Source of the DNA: Chryseobacterium sp. LJ668 | Lineage (GTDB): Bacteria > Bacteroidota > Bacteroidia > Flavobacteriales > Weeksellaceae | Direction of reading: 5' to 3' | Length of the DNA: 64,000 nucleotides | NCBI RefSeq assembly: GCF_019613955.1 | Contig: NZ_CP080443.1 | Coordinates: 1,798,001 to 1,862,000 of the forward strand | In this document: positions 1 through 8,703 of the stretch, one piece after another | Layout of the letters: every line of letters begins with the position of its first letter | Numbering within the stretch: the stretch's first letter is position 1 | The notes under the pieces: model-generated | What the model was told of the DNA's origin: nothing | Database searches by the model: none | The model's input: only the letters and a program-made list of their open reading frames with translations | Translations under genes and position numbers: made by a program

Positions 1-873
1 AAAAATCCATATGAAAGAGTTTATTCTGATATTTATGGTGGAACTTATAATTATGCTTATGGAAAACAGGATATAAAATTAGTTTATTGGCCAATAAATA
101 TTTACTTGCTAACACCGTTTCAAATAATTTTTGGAGATTTACGCTATGGTAATATATTTTATCTTATTTCGGGATGTTTAATTTTATTTCTTGCTTTGAA
201 AAGAGATTTGAAGATTTTAAGTATTAGTATAATGTTGGTTTTTACTTGTCCTTACACTTTTTACATGATAAAATATTCTTGGATTGACAGCTTATCATTT
301 CCTTTTTTCTGTTTGTTTTTTGTATCAATCATTTATAGAAAAAAAGCTCTCAGTTTTGTCTTTTTAGGAATTATCATGTCTATGAAACTTTACTTCTTGC
401 CATTGTTGCCATTGGTAGTGGTGTATTATCATAGAGAGTTATCTCTTGCTGAATATTTCAAATATATATTTCTGACTTTTCTATCATTTTTCATTTGTTT
501 TTTACCTTTTTTGATTATCGATAGTAAAAGTTTATTGTATAGTATTGATTATTTTAAAAATTCTAATCCTAGATATGATTCTCTTTCAATAACAGGATAT
601 TTATTTAATAAAGGAATAGATGTATCTAATTTTGCCAATTATTTAACTTTTGTTGCTTTGGCTATTATATATTATATATTTTATAAAAACAGAAATTTTA
701 CACCCCTTTCATTAATAAAATATTTTGTATTGGTTTTGTTCTCGATATTTATATTATCAAAACAAGCTTTTGGCAACTATTATTACAATATCGTATTGCT
801 ATCAATTTGCTACATTATAATCTATATTTATTCATTTAAAGAAAAATCAAAAATTTTATCATATGGAGTGTAA
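1..873 (+). CDS. Polytopic membrane protein, GT-C/GT87-like (5' end outside window)
   Basis: The reading frame is open from base 1, so this is the C-terminal 290 residues of a longer protein. A TTG at 106 could be read as a start, but coding sequence continues upstream of it. The protein is almost entirely hydrophobic, with about seven to eight membrane helices. It has a short polar stretch near the start (YSDIYGGTYNYAYG) and then WPINIYLLTPF, a layout seen in multi-pass GT-C glycosyltransferases of the GT87/DUF2029 kind that use lipid-linked sugars. The overlap with the methyltransferase and glycosyltransferase that follow points to surface-glycan synthesis. The family call is inference: no catalytic aspartate loop is visible because the N-terminus is missing. 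A flippase or polymerase subunit is an alternative. The DNA is visibly more AT-rich than the housekeeping genes further right. Confidence 0.55.
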   Translation, partial: KNPYERVYSDIYGGTYNYAYGKQDIKLVYWPINIYLLTPFQIIFGDLRYGNIFYLISGCLILFLALKRDLKILSISIMLVFTCPYTFYMIKYSWIDSLSFPFFCLFFVSIIYRKKALSFVFLGIIMSMKLYFLPLLPLVVVYYHRELSLAEYFKYIFLTFLSFFICFLPFLIIDSKSLLYSIDYFKNSNPRYDSLSITGYLFNKGIDVSNFANYLTFVALAIIYYIFYKNRNFTPLSLIKYFVLVLFSIFILSKQAFGNYYYNIVLLSICYIIIYIYSFKEKSKILSYGV

Positions 874-1675
874 AATATGTAAAAAACCATCTCATGAAAT
901 TTTTGAGAAAACTGTTTTAACGAAATATCGTGTAAATTATTATCAATGTTCAAATTGTGGTTTTATACAAACCGATGAACCTTTTTGGTTAAAAGAAGCA
1001 TACGAAAATGCTATAACATCCCTAGATATTGGTATTTTAAATCGTAACGATTTTCTTAAGGAAAATGTAAGCAAAATGATAGATTGTCTATTTCCAGAAG
1101 CGCAGTTTTTTTTAGATTTTGCAGGTGGGTATGGTCTTTTTGTAAGAGCAATGAGGGATAAGGGATATAATTTTTATAGACAGGATTTTTACTGTGAAAA
1201 TTTGTTTTCCAAACATTTTGATATTGAAGACCTGAAAGAATCAAATTTTGATTTAGTTACAGCTTTCGAAGTATTTGAGCATTTAGAAAATCCACTCTTG
1301 GAAATTGAAAATATTTTAAAATATTCTCAACATCTCATTTTTTCGACAGACATAATTCCCCAAACAGCATCCCAAATTGAAAATTGGGTATATATTGCTC
1401 CCGAAACCGGACAACATATTGCTTTTTATTCTGAAAAATCTCTGAATATCATTGCTGAAAATTTTGGAAAAAAATATTATAGAAAAAATAATATTCATAT
1501 TTTCACTCCGAAAGTTTTAACTCAAGAACAGACTGATTTTGCCTTGAAAGATATCAAAACATACAAATATTTTTTCGGGTTAAAAGAAAAAGAAATTAAA
1601 AAATTTGATATTTATAGAGAGTCTTATCAGGAAAGAGATTATCTATTCATTAAAGATTTATTAAATTCAAAATAA
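863..1675 (+). CDS. Zinc-ribbon class I SAM-dependent methyltransferase
   Basis: This 270-residue protein has an N-terminal zinc ribbon (Cys3, Cys6, Cys29, Cys32) followed by a Methyltransf_23-type Rossmann domain. The SAM-binding motif I is LDFAGGYGLF at about residue 74, and the post-motif region reads FDLVTAFEVFEHLENP near residue 130. Zinc-ribbon methyltransferases of this layout occur in sugar-nucleotide and polysaccharide clusters, where they modify sugars or cap glycan chains. The start overlaps the preceding membrane-protein gene by 11 bp, so the two are probably translationally coupled, and a GT4 gene follows after 16 bp. The substrate cannot be read from the sequence. Fold confidence is high; a role on a glycan is inference from neighbours. 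Confidence 0.8.
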   Translation: MECKICKKPSHEIFEKTVLTKYRVNYYQCSNCGFIQTDEPFWLKEAYENAITSLDIGILNRNDFLKENVSKMIDCLFPEAQFFLDFAGGYGLFVRAMRDKGYNFYRQDFYCENLFSKHFDIEDLKESNFDLVTAFEVFEHLENPLLEIENILKYSQHLIFSTDIIPQTASQIENWVYIAPETGQHIAFYSEKSLNIIAENFGKKYYRKNNIHIFTPKVLTQEQTDFALKDIKTYKYFFGLKEKEIKKFDIYRESYQERDYLFIKDLLNSK

Positions 1676-1691
1676 TTATTAAAAGTTTTTA

Positions 1692-2933
1692 ATGGATAAA
1701 ATAAAATTAATTTTCGATGTTGAAATAATGGGTAATTCATATAAACAAAATCAAACGGGTATTTACCGAGTTGCGTATGAATTATTTAGTAGGTTTTATA
1801 AGAATAGAGATATTGATTTGGTTTCTGCTAATCATAATTATACTGATAGTAAAGATACTAAATCGAAAATAAGGGAATTTCTATCTGAAAATGGTTTAGA
1901 AGCCGATTTGATCTGTAATAGTGAAAGAAAAAAGTTTGTACCTTTTAGAAAAGAAAAGCCTTTCAGATATTTGTATAAAAAATTGGGTCTTTCTGATTTT
2001 ATGATTACTTATAATGAAACAGAAATTATGGACAGACAAATGATTTATCACTCTGTTTATTATCCCATAAATAAAAGTCTAAATAGTTTTCCCAATGTTA
2101 AAAAAATAGTTACTATTCATGATTTAATTCCAATTTTATATCCACAATACAACGATAATACAAAGATTTTAAAAAAGACTATCAAAAGTTTAGGGAAAAA
2201 CAACTATGCAATATGTGTATCTGAAAATACTAGAAAAGATTTGCTTCTACATGATCCCAGTTTAGATCCAGATAAAATCTTTGTTTCAAAGTTAGCAGCT
2301 TCTCAAGAGATATTTTATCCTTCAGTAGATGAGGATAAAAATATCTCTGTAAAAAAGAAATATAATTTACCGGAGAATTATATACTTAGCCTAAGTACAT
2401 TAGAACCTCGTAAAAATATAGATCATTTGATAAGAACATATATTAAAACAATTATAACTCATAATATTAATGACTTATATCTTGTTTTGGTAGGTTCAAA
2501 AGGATGGCAATATGATAAAATCTTTGAAGAGTACGAAAATGCTAAAGATCTAAAAGATAAAATTATAATTACAGGACGAATTCCTGATGAAGATTTAGCG
2601 GCGGTGTACAGTCAGGCAAATTCATTTTATTATATGTCTCTGTATGAAGGATTTGGATTGCCTCCGTTAGAAGCTATGCAATGTGGTGTACCAACGGTGT
2701 CTTCAAATACATCCTCGTTACCAGAGGTAGTTGGTGATGGGGGAATCCTTCTAGATCCGCGAGATGAAATTACTTTATCTGAAACAATTTTTAAATTTTA
2801 TACAAATGAAGAATTCAAAAAAGAATATGCTAAAAGAGGGTTAGAAAGAGCAAAACAATTTTCTTGGGATAAAACTATTGAAGAGCATATAAGTATTTAT
2901 AATACAATATTACAAATAAATACTGCTTTATAA
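1692..2933 (+). CDS. Glycosyltransferase family 4 (mannosyltransferase-like)
   Basis: This is a 413-residue GT-B fold enzyme. The C-terminal donor-binding half shows the GT4 hallmarks: LSLSTLEPRKN near residue 233, VGSKGW near 266, ITGRIPDEDLAAVYSQA near 295, and the E-x7-E motif EGFGLPPLE near 318 followed by CGVPTVSSNTSSLPEV. This arrangement resembles WbaZ/WbdB-type mannosyltransferases of O-antigen synthesis, but acceptor and sugar cannot be assigned from sequence alone. It is the last of three co-oriented glycan genes. The five GT genes further right point the opposite way, so this gene converges on them across about 96 bp with no clear hairpin. Confidence 0.85.
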   Translation: MDKIKLIFDVEIMGNSYKQNQTGIYRVAYELFSRFYKNRDIDLVSANHNYTDSKDTKSKIREFLSENGLEADLICNSERKKFVPFRKEKPFRYLYKKLGLSDFMITYNETEIMDRQMIYHSVYYPINKSLNSFPNVKKIVTIHDLIPILYPQYNDNTKILKKTIKSLGKNNYAICVSENTRKDLLLHDPSLDPDKIFVSKLAASQEIFYPSVDEDKNISVKKKYNLPENYILSLSTLEPRKNIDHLIRTYIKTIITHNINDLYLVLVGSKGWQYDKIFEEYENAKDLKDKIIITGRIPDEDLAAVYSQANSFYYMSLYEGFGLPPLEAMQCGVPTVSSNTSSLPEVVGDGGILLDPRDEITLSETIFKFYTNEEFKKEYAKRGLERAKQFSWDKTIEEHISIYNTILQINTAL

Positions 2934-3029
2934 ATATACATTAAAATTGAGACTGTTTTTTACTGTGGTTACATTTCCTGCTCTGTTAGAAAATGGGTTT
3001 CCCGGAAAAAAATTGAATTTTCTTCGTGA

Positions 3030-4277
3030 TCACAATGATTTAATAACGGAATCGTACTTATTGATTACAGTATTCCAGGAATAATTTTTTAATACGTAAT
3101 TTTTTGCTTTTGCACCTTCTGTGAGCAAATCTTTGTTATTCTGTTTTAAATAAAACAGGAGAGCTTCCGAGAATTCGCTATTGTTTCTAAAACTTTTACC
3201 TGTGTCACTTTTTTCTATATGAGCATATAAAACTTCACAATTTCTATTCACAATGACAGGAATTTCCATGATCATGGCTTCTAGCGTTATCAATGAGAGG
3301 CTTTCATAAAATGAAGGCATTATGAGTGCGCAGGCATTTTTTAGTAGTGTGTTTTTCAATAAGTCATCCGCAAAACCGGTTAGTATAATGTCATCTGCCT
3401 GCGTTAATTTTTCGTCAAGAGAATTTTTGCCGACCAGCACCAATTTTATATCAGTACATTCTGGATGGTTCTTTTTAAAGTTTCTAAAATACTCAATCAT
3501 CATGACGCAACCTTTGTCTTCAACAATTCTGCCTATATAAATGAAGTATTTTTTAGCCTGAAAATCTTCCGGCAATTGAGTTACAGCCATGTCATAATCA
3601 TCAAACCCAATTCCTGCAATGTCTGATTTTATTTTTTTGCTTTGCGGATACACTTTTTCTACAAAATCTTTTTCCGTCTGCGTATTGTACATGATAAATT
3701 CTGGACAAGAAAACAATTGTGCATATCCATCAAGATAAAATTGAGGTTCGTCGTGTGCCGTAGGAATCAGAATGCTTTTTTCAGCTACTTCTTTAATTCC
3801 AATATTTGTAGGATGGTATAAGTAAGTAAAAAATATAAATGCCCTGTAATTATCTTTTTCTGCTTTTATAAAATCAGTTAAATCAGTAGAAAATGGTCCT
3901 TGCGCTTCGAGCCAGTCAGCAAAAATAAATTTTTTCTTATTGTATTTTATTTTTTTAAAGAGCAGATATGGAAAATTTTTAAGATTTAATTTCTGTCGGC
4001 CATATTTATGCAAGTTACGAACGAATTTGCTAAGCCTGTTAAATTTTTTCAGGTCCTTTTTTAAAGTCTTGAATCTTCTTACTTTGATATCATTGATTAC
4101 TTCAATGCCTTCAGGATAGTAATTATCCCAAAACTGATATTCGACTGCACATGTGGTGATAATTTCAATATCATAGATGGCAGAAAGTTTTTCAGCGAGC
4201 AATCTGGCATGAAGCTCTGCTCCGCCATTGATTTCTAAACCATAACGTTGAACAACAATAGCAATTTTGTCTTTCAT
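3030..4277 (-). CDS. Glycosyltransferase family 4
   Basis: This 415-residue GT-B glycosyltransferase has the N-terminal acceptor-domain loop YGLEINGGAELHARLLAE at residues 13 to 30, a typical GT4 start with the GG-A-E/H nucleotide-sugar region. The C-terminal donor half has FIYIGRIVEDKGCVMMIEYF near 245, LVLVGKNS near 281 and the E-x7-E motif YESLSLITLEAM near 325. It is the promoter-distal gene of the minus-strand run that begins with rocD. It probably builds part of a surface polysaccharide or LPS outer core in the cytoplasm. Donor and linkage are not recognisable. The gene ends about 96 bp from the convergent GT4 gene. Confidence 0.85.
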   Translation of the reverse strand: MKDKIAIVVQRYGLEINGGAELHARLLAEKLSAIYDIEIITTCAVEYQFWDNYYPEGIEVINDIKVRRFKTLKKDLKKFNRLSKFVRNLHKYGRQKLNLKNFPYLLFKKIKYNKKKFIFADWLEAQGPFSTDLTDFIKAEKDNYRAFIFFTYLYHPTNIGIKEVAEKSILIPTAHDEPQFYLDGYAQLFSCPEFIMYNTQTEKDFVEKVYPQSKKIKSDIAGIGFDDYDMAVTQLPEDFQAKKYFIYIGRIVEDKGCVMMIEYFRNFKKNHPECTDIKLVLVGKNSLDEKLTQADDIILTGFADDLLKNTLLKNACALIMPSFYESLSLITLEAMIMEIPVIVNRNCEVLYAHIEKSDTGKSFRNNSEFSEALLFYLKQNNKDLLTEGAKAKNYVLKNYSWNTVINKYDSVIKSL

Positions 4278-4324
4278 ATCAAATAAGCACCGTAATTATT
4301 CTTAATCTTAAAAAAAGTCTTAAA

Positions 4325-5608
4325 TTATTCGCGTCCTTTTATTTTCTTTAAAATATCGTTGACTTTTTTTCTTGCCTTATTATACAATCCTTTTTCCAGA
4401 TATTTCACTCTTTTTTGCAGGATCTTATTATCGCTTTCTAATTTTAGCAACGTGTTTTTTATTTCGTAGTCATCTCTTTCGATCAGAATAGTATTTTCAA
4501 TGATATCCAATCTTTTTTTCATTTTTCTGCCTATTGCATCTAAAGAAAAATAAGTATGAATGTCTTCTTTTGCTCTTTTACCTGTTTCTACAGCGTGTTT
4601 CTGATTTTCAAAAACAAATTTCATCAGCTCTGCAGCATGATCTGTATCTGGTTCAGACCAATAATTATTTTTTGGTAAAACACTAAGATCATAATCATGT
4701 CTGATCAGCTTATATTTTACTAGAAAAGAATTATTAACAGTCATAAAATCAAGATTTCCGGAATAGCCTGTTGCAATTACAGGTTTTCCCAGTGCCATTG
4801 CTTCAGCCATCGTAAGGCCAAAACCTTCTGAACGGTGAAGAGAAACATAGCAGTCTGCAAAGTTCATTAAAGCAAGCAGATCATTTCTTCTTAGCATTTC
4901 TTCTTTATAGATAATGCTTTTATTGCTGCCAATTCTTGTCATCACTTTTTTTCTGGCTTTTGACAGGTGATTGCCCGGAATAGAGGTTTTGATAACAAGC
5001 TTTACTTTATCGTTATCTACACCAAAAGCTTTTTCGTAAGCATCAATTAGAGCAAGTGTGTTTTTTCGTTCAATAAGGCTGTTATAATCGAAAATAAAAA
5101 GGAAATGATAATCTTCTGATGACAGACCAGAATCAAAATTTTTATTGATGTCATCATCATTGATATCAATTGCGTGAGGAATATTGGTGACAGGAATGTC
5201 AGATTTTAACGAAATAGAGTCCAGACAATATCTTGAGCAGGTCCAGATTTCATCGTAATATTTAAAGTATTCTACATATTCATCAGGAAATTCTTCCATT
5301 TCCCATGCCCAATATCCGATATTATATTTGTTTTCGAAAAAGGCCGAAGATTTTTCATTAAAAAAGCTATAAATCGTATCCATGTTTACGTGGACGATAT
5401 TCACCGGATAATCATTGGTATTATCTTCAAAATTCACTGAGTTGTCATTCAGTCTATTACTGAGGTGCATATTAAAGTTAATCGGCTTTGCGGGTATCTT
5501 CATAAGTTCCAAAGCTTTCAGATTATTACGGATAGCCTCTCCAAATCCGATTTCGGCATTGAAAAAACCAGACATATTGACTCCAAAGGTTTTCTTCTTA
5601 TTTTCCAT
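4325..5608 (-). CDS. Glycosyltransferase family 4 with C-terminal coiled coil
   Basis: This 427-residue protein begins FGVNMSGFFNAEIGFGEAIRNNL, a start seen in GT4 enzymes encoded in polysaccharide loci. It shows W-AWEMEEFPDEYVEYF near residue 94 and the donor-site block HRSEGFGLTMAEAMALGKPVIATGYSGN near 258. The last 50 or so residues are charged and heptad-like (LLKLESDNKILQKRVKYLEKGL), suggesting a coiled coil for dimerisation or membrane-edge contact. The start codon lies inside the upstream gene's end (11-bp overlap), so it is probably translated by coupling in the same operon. Substrate unknown. Confidence 0.8.
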   Translation of the reverse strand: MENKKKTFGVNMSGFFNAEIGFGEAIRNNLKALELMKIPAKPINFNMHLSNRLNDNSVNFEDNTNDYPVNIVHVNMDTIYSFFNEKSSAFFENKYNIGYWAWEMEEFPDEYVEYFKYYDEIWTCSRYCLDSISLKSDIPVTNIPHAIDINDDDINKNFDSGLSSEDYHFLFIFDYNSLIERKNTLALIDAYEKAFGVDNDKVKLVIKTSIPGNHLSKARKKVMTRIGSNKSIIYKEEMLRRNDLLALMNFADCYVSLHRSEGFGLTMAEAMALGKPVIATGYSGNLDFMTVNNSFLVKYKLIRHDYDLSVLPKNNYWSEPDTDHAAELMKFVFENQKHAVETGKRAKEDIHTYFSLDAIGRKMKKRLDIIENTILIERDDYEIKNTLLKLESDNKILQKRVKYLEKGLYNKARKKVNDILKKIKGRE

Positions 5609-6602
5609 AATTATCTTTTCTAAAAATTTCTTTCAGTTTATTTTCAAAAACATTTTCCTCATTTAAAACCACATTTTTATAGGTCAAAAATTGTGGGATA
5701 TGCTCAGAATAATTTTCTAATACTTCTTTTATTTTTGATATAATTTCAGGGATTTGACTTTCGCTGAAGTCAAACTTATACTCATCAGGAATCATCAAAT
5801 CTTCATAATATGCTGAAGAACCATTTCTTCCTGAAATAATGCAACAGTCCTGAGATACAGATTCACGAAGCATCTTATCTCGGCCGGGGTTTTCTCCGAA
5901 ATCAACATATAATAAAGATTTTGACATCAGATCTTTGATCTGCTGAGCATTCATATTCTGAATAGGAACCCAATTCAGCTCCGGAGAATTCTTTATAAGT
6001 TGAGAAATTTCTTCTTTTCCTTTTTTAGGATTATATAAAACTTTTTTGTTATTTAAATCTTTCTTGATGACATTTTTATTTTCAGTAAAAGAAGGATTGA
6101 TATAATCACAAACATAATCAATCTGATTGTCAGGAATACCGTGTTTTTTCAGATAAACACTAGATCTGTAAGATTGTGCCCATTGAAAAACATTGGGTAA
6201 ATCCTCAAAATAATACTCTTTATCTGCCTGCTTATAAAATAATTTTGTAAAAAAACTTTGCTTACGAATTCTATATTCCATCAAAATTTTATAAAAATCA
6301 ACACTCAGCCACCAGATTACTTTTTGGCTTAAAGGATATTTTTTAATTAAAAAAGTCATCGATTCGGGAATAATCAAAATTGTATCGGGATGATCTTCAA
6401 CAGAATCTGTTTCCTTTGTTTTGTAAACAGAATAATTGATCGCTTTCGCATTTTTTCTTTTAGGAATATAATGCATAAAAACATTTTCTACTCCGATTTT
6501 ATACAATCTATCAGAAAGCTGGTGCAAAGCTTCCGGTCCGCCGGTAACTTTTTTCGGAGGACAGAAAATGATGATTTTAGAATGGCTTTTATAGGTAATC
6601 AT
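5598..6602 (-). CDS. Putative GT-B glycosyltransferase
   Basis: This 334-residue protein has a GT-B like start (IIIFCPPKKVTGGPEALHQLSDRL; the GGPEALHQL loop resembles the acceptor/donor loop of GT4 enzymes). Near residue 230 there is YVDFGENPGRDKMLRESVSQDCCIISG, where a glutamate-containing helix replaces the usual E-x7-E. It is clearly related to enzymes in glycan clusters but too divergent for a family number by eye. It sits between two glycosyltransferase genes on the minus strand, overlapping the downstream one by 11 bp. A 94-bp AT-rich gap with no obvious hairpin separates it from the upstream gene. Function beyond a sugar transferase is not supported. Confidence 0.6.
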   Translation of the reverse strand: MITYKSHSKIIIFCPPKKVTGGPEALHQLSDRLYKIGVENVFMHYIPKRKNAKAINYSVYKTKETDSVEDHPDTILIIPESMTFLIKKYPLSQKVIWWLSVDFYKILMEYRIRKQSFFTKLFYKQADKEYYFEDLPNVFQWAQSYRSSVYLKKHGIPDNQIDYVCDYINPSFTENKNVIKKDLNNKKVLYNPKKGKEEISQLIKNSPELNWVPIQNMNAQQIKDLMSKSLLYVDFGENPGRDKMLRESVSQDCCIISGRNGSSAYYEDLMIPDEYKFDFSESQIPEIISKIKEVLENYSEHIPQFLTYKNVVLNEENVFENKLKEIFRKDNYGK

Positions 6603-6696
6603 TAAATTTTTTTAGCGAAAAATATTTTTATCATTAAAAGAAAGATGCAATAAAAAAGCAAAAATACGAGAATTAAAAATACTTTTCCAAATAGGA

Positions 6697-7650
6697 TCAG
6701 ATCAACTCTTCAACCCAGTTTTCGATGAGGTATTTTTCAAGAAATTTTTTCGGAACTTTTGTGTAAGGTTTTTCGAAAAATAACTCAGGAATACTGATTT
6801 TTTCTACGTCTTCGATGATATGAATGTTCTCAGGATTATAAAAATCATAATTAATAATATCTGAATTGGTGGTAATCAGCTTTTTATGAAGTCCCAAACT
6901 TTCAAAAACCCTGAAGCTTAAACCTTGCTGTTGAGTTCTGTGTACATCCAGCATGATCTCAGATTCTGCCAGTAGTGCATTGTTTTCTGAAATAGAAAGG
7001 GTAGTTTTTGAAAATTCCAAATACGGATCATTTTCTTTTTTTGAAGTGAAGATAATGATTCTGTAATTGATGTTCAGTTGATGCAAGTACTTTGCGATTT
7101 TTTGAAAGACAGGAAATCTGTTATCCAAAGAGCTGATATTAAAAACTTTGTATATAAATACCTCAGGAATGTGTTCTACATAATTGTAGATGAAATTGGT
7201 CTTAAAAATCAAATTGTATTTTTCACAGTCTTTTTTCTCGAATGAAAAAACTTTATCAAACAGCGTTAAGATCTTTTTTGTTTTCGGATATCTGTTGATG
7301 GAATCACTGATAATTAAAACTGATTTTTCTGACTTTTTGTTGATAGCCTTTATTGTTTCAGGAGACAAAAAATCTGCTTTAATATAAATTGATGTATCAA
7401 TTTTATTTAATTTTTCAATTTCCTTTAGAATTACAGAATTGTAATGCTGATGCTTTAGATTTAAAATTCCTGTATTTTTAGTGAAAAAGTTGAAGATTTT
7501 ATACCCCAGGTTGGGATACTTGTATCTGAAATGATGAAAATTGATATGCTTTACCTCGTGGCCTTTCGCTTCAAGAGCATCAGCGATATATTGGTTAAAA
7601 CCCCAATTATCGTAAGTGATGAGAAGTATGGTTTTTATATCTTTATCCAT
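6697..7650 (-). CDS. Putative glycosyltransferase (CgeB-like)
   Basis: This 317-residue protein starts with ILLITYDNWGFNQYIADALEAKGHEV, a Rossmann-type N-terminus. Near residue 240 it carries DVHRTQQQGLSFRVFESLGLHKKLITTN, which resembles the C-terminal donor region of CgeB-like and related GT-B proteins (the helix F-R-x-F-E-x-L followed by K-x-x-I-T-T-N). No signal peptide or membrane helix is seen, so it is probably cytoplasmic. It follows the GT9 gene by only 9 bp and so belongs to the same transcript as rocD and the other glycan genes. The sugar specificity is unknown and the family assignment is tentative. Confidence 0.6.
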   Translation of the reverse strand: MDKDIKTILLITYDNWGFNQYIADALEAKGHEVKHINFHHFRYKYPNLGYKIFNFFTKNTGILNLKHQHYNSVILKEIEKLNKIDTSIYIKADFLSPETIKAINKKSEKSVLIISDSINRYPKTKKILTLFDKVFSFEKKDCEKYNLIFKTNFIYNYVEHIPEVFIYKVFNISSLDNRFPVFQKIAKYLHQLNINYRIIIFTSKKENDPYLEFSKTTLSISENNALLAESEIMLDVHRTQQQGLSFRVFESLGLHKKLITTNSDIINYDFYNPENIHIIEDVEKISIPELFFEKPYTKVPKKFLEKYLIENWVEELI

Positions 7651-7659
7651 TTTTGCTTA

Positions 7660-8703
7660 CTAATCATTAAGTGCCAGATTCAGGAAATCTTTTAGTTGGT
7701 CTTCAAATAATTCAGGCTTAAAGTCTGAATAATTGCTAGATTCAGGAACAAAATCATTAAGATGCAAAAACTTGTCCATTTTAGGATTGCTGGTCCAAGC
7801 CCAGCCTTTTAATTGTATATGAGGTGCAAAAATCGTAAAAGTAGGGATGTTCAAAGACTTACTCAGGTTGGTGGCACCGCCCTCATTGCCAATCAGACAT
7901 TTACAAAGGCTGGTTACCGCCGCAAATTCCCTGAGATTTTTTGTGTCAAATTCTTTAACGATAGCTTTCTGTGTTATATCAGAAACCATATTCATTAGTT
8001 TTATAAAAAGCTCTTTTTGAAAGGGTAGATAATTACACAATATTTTCGAATCTGGCTGAAATTTAACAATATTGTCGAGCACTTTAGCTATATATTCCAA
8101 AGGATAAGTCTTTTCTTCAGAGCTGCCAAATGTGCTGATCATTACTAAGCTGTCGTCTGTTTTCAACCCGTTTTGTGTAAGAATTTTTTTGGCATTTTCA
8201 AGCTCCTCATCCAAAATATAAGTTTTTGGGAAAATTTCTTGAAATTTAATATCCAAAGGTTCAAGTAATTGCAATCGATGTTCAATGCCTAACGTAGTGT
8301 TATCAGAAATTGCTTTCTGTCGCCTTTTCACGGGATTATTGTAAAAAAACTTCGTGTAGTTTTTAAAAAAGCCAATTCTTTTTTTTGCTCCGGAAAATAA
8401 AGTTAATAATCCGGTATCTATTTTAGAATATAAATCAATAACAATATCAAAATTTTCTCTTCGAATATTTTGCATCATTTGTACAAAATTTTGATCATCC
8501 CAAAAAATGAGATGATCGAGATAGGGGTTACCATACAAAATTTGCTTATGTTTTTCCTCCAAAAGGACGCTTAATTCGGCATCCGGAAATTTCTTTTTCA
8601 ATAAAGGAAAGGTAGTAGAACTAACCAAGATATCACCCATGAATTTTTTCTGAATGATTAAAATCTTTATTTTATCTGCCAAACTCTGTGATTGTTTTTT
8701 CAA
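7660..8703 (-). CDS. Glycosyltransferase family 9 (heptosyltransferase-like)
   Basis: This GT-B protein of about 347 residues resembles ADP-heptose:LPS heptosyltransferases. It has the N-terminal block [28 protein letters not shown], the sugar-donor segment [20 protein letters not shown] near residue 183, and [25 protein letters not shown] near 270, where GT9 proteins usually have G-x-D-[ST]-G. The usual aspartate is replaced here (NEGGAT). No ATG is available before residue 22. The start is TTG, either at 8703 or at 8682; the latter overlaps the rocD stop by 11 bp and fits the family N-terminus better. Probably adds a sugar to LPS core or a surface glycan. Confidence 0.75.
   Translation of the reverse strand: MKKQSQSLADKIKILIIQKKFMGDILVSSTTFPLLKKKFPDAELSVLLEEKHKQILYGNPYLDHLIFWDDQNFVQMMQNIRRENFDIVIDLYSKIDTGLLTLFSGAKKRIGFFKNYTKFFYNNPVKRRQKAISDNTTLGIEHRLQLLEPLDIKFQEIFPKTYILDEELENAKKILTQNGLKTDDSLVMISTFGSSEEKTYPLEYIAKVLDNIVKFQPDSKILCNYLPFQKELFIKLMNMVSDITQKAIVKEFDTKNLREFAAVTSLCKCLIGNEGGATNLSKSLNIPTFTIFAPHIQLKGWAWTSNPKMDKFLHLNDFVPESSNYSDFKPELFEDQLKDFLNLALND

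Noticed and set aside
106..873. TTG at 106 as the start of the first gene
   Set aside because: The same frame is open and protein-like back to base 1, so the gene begins outside the window.
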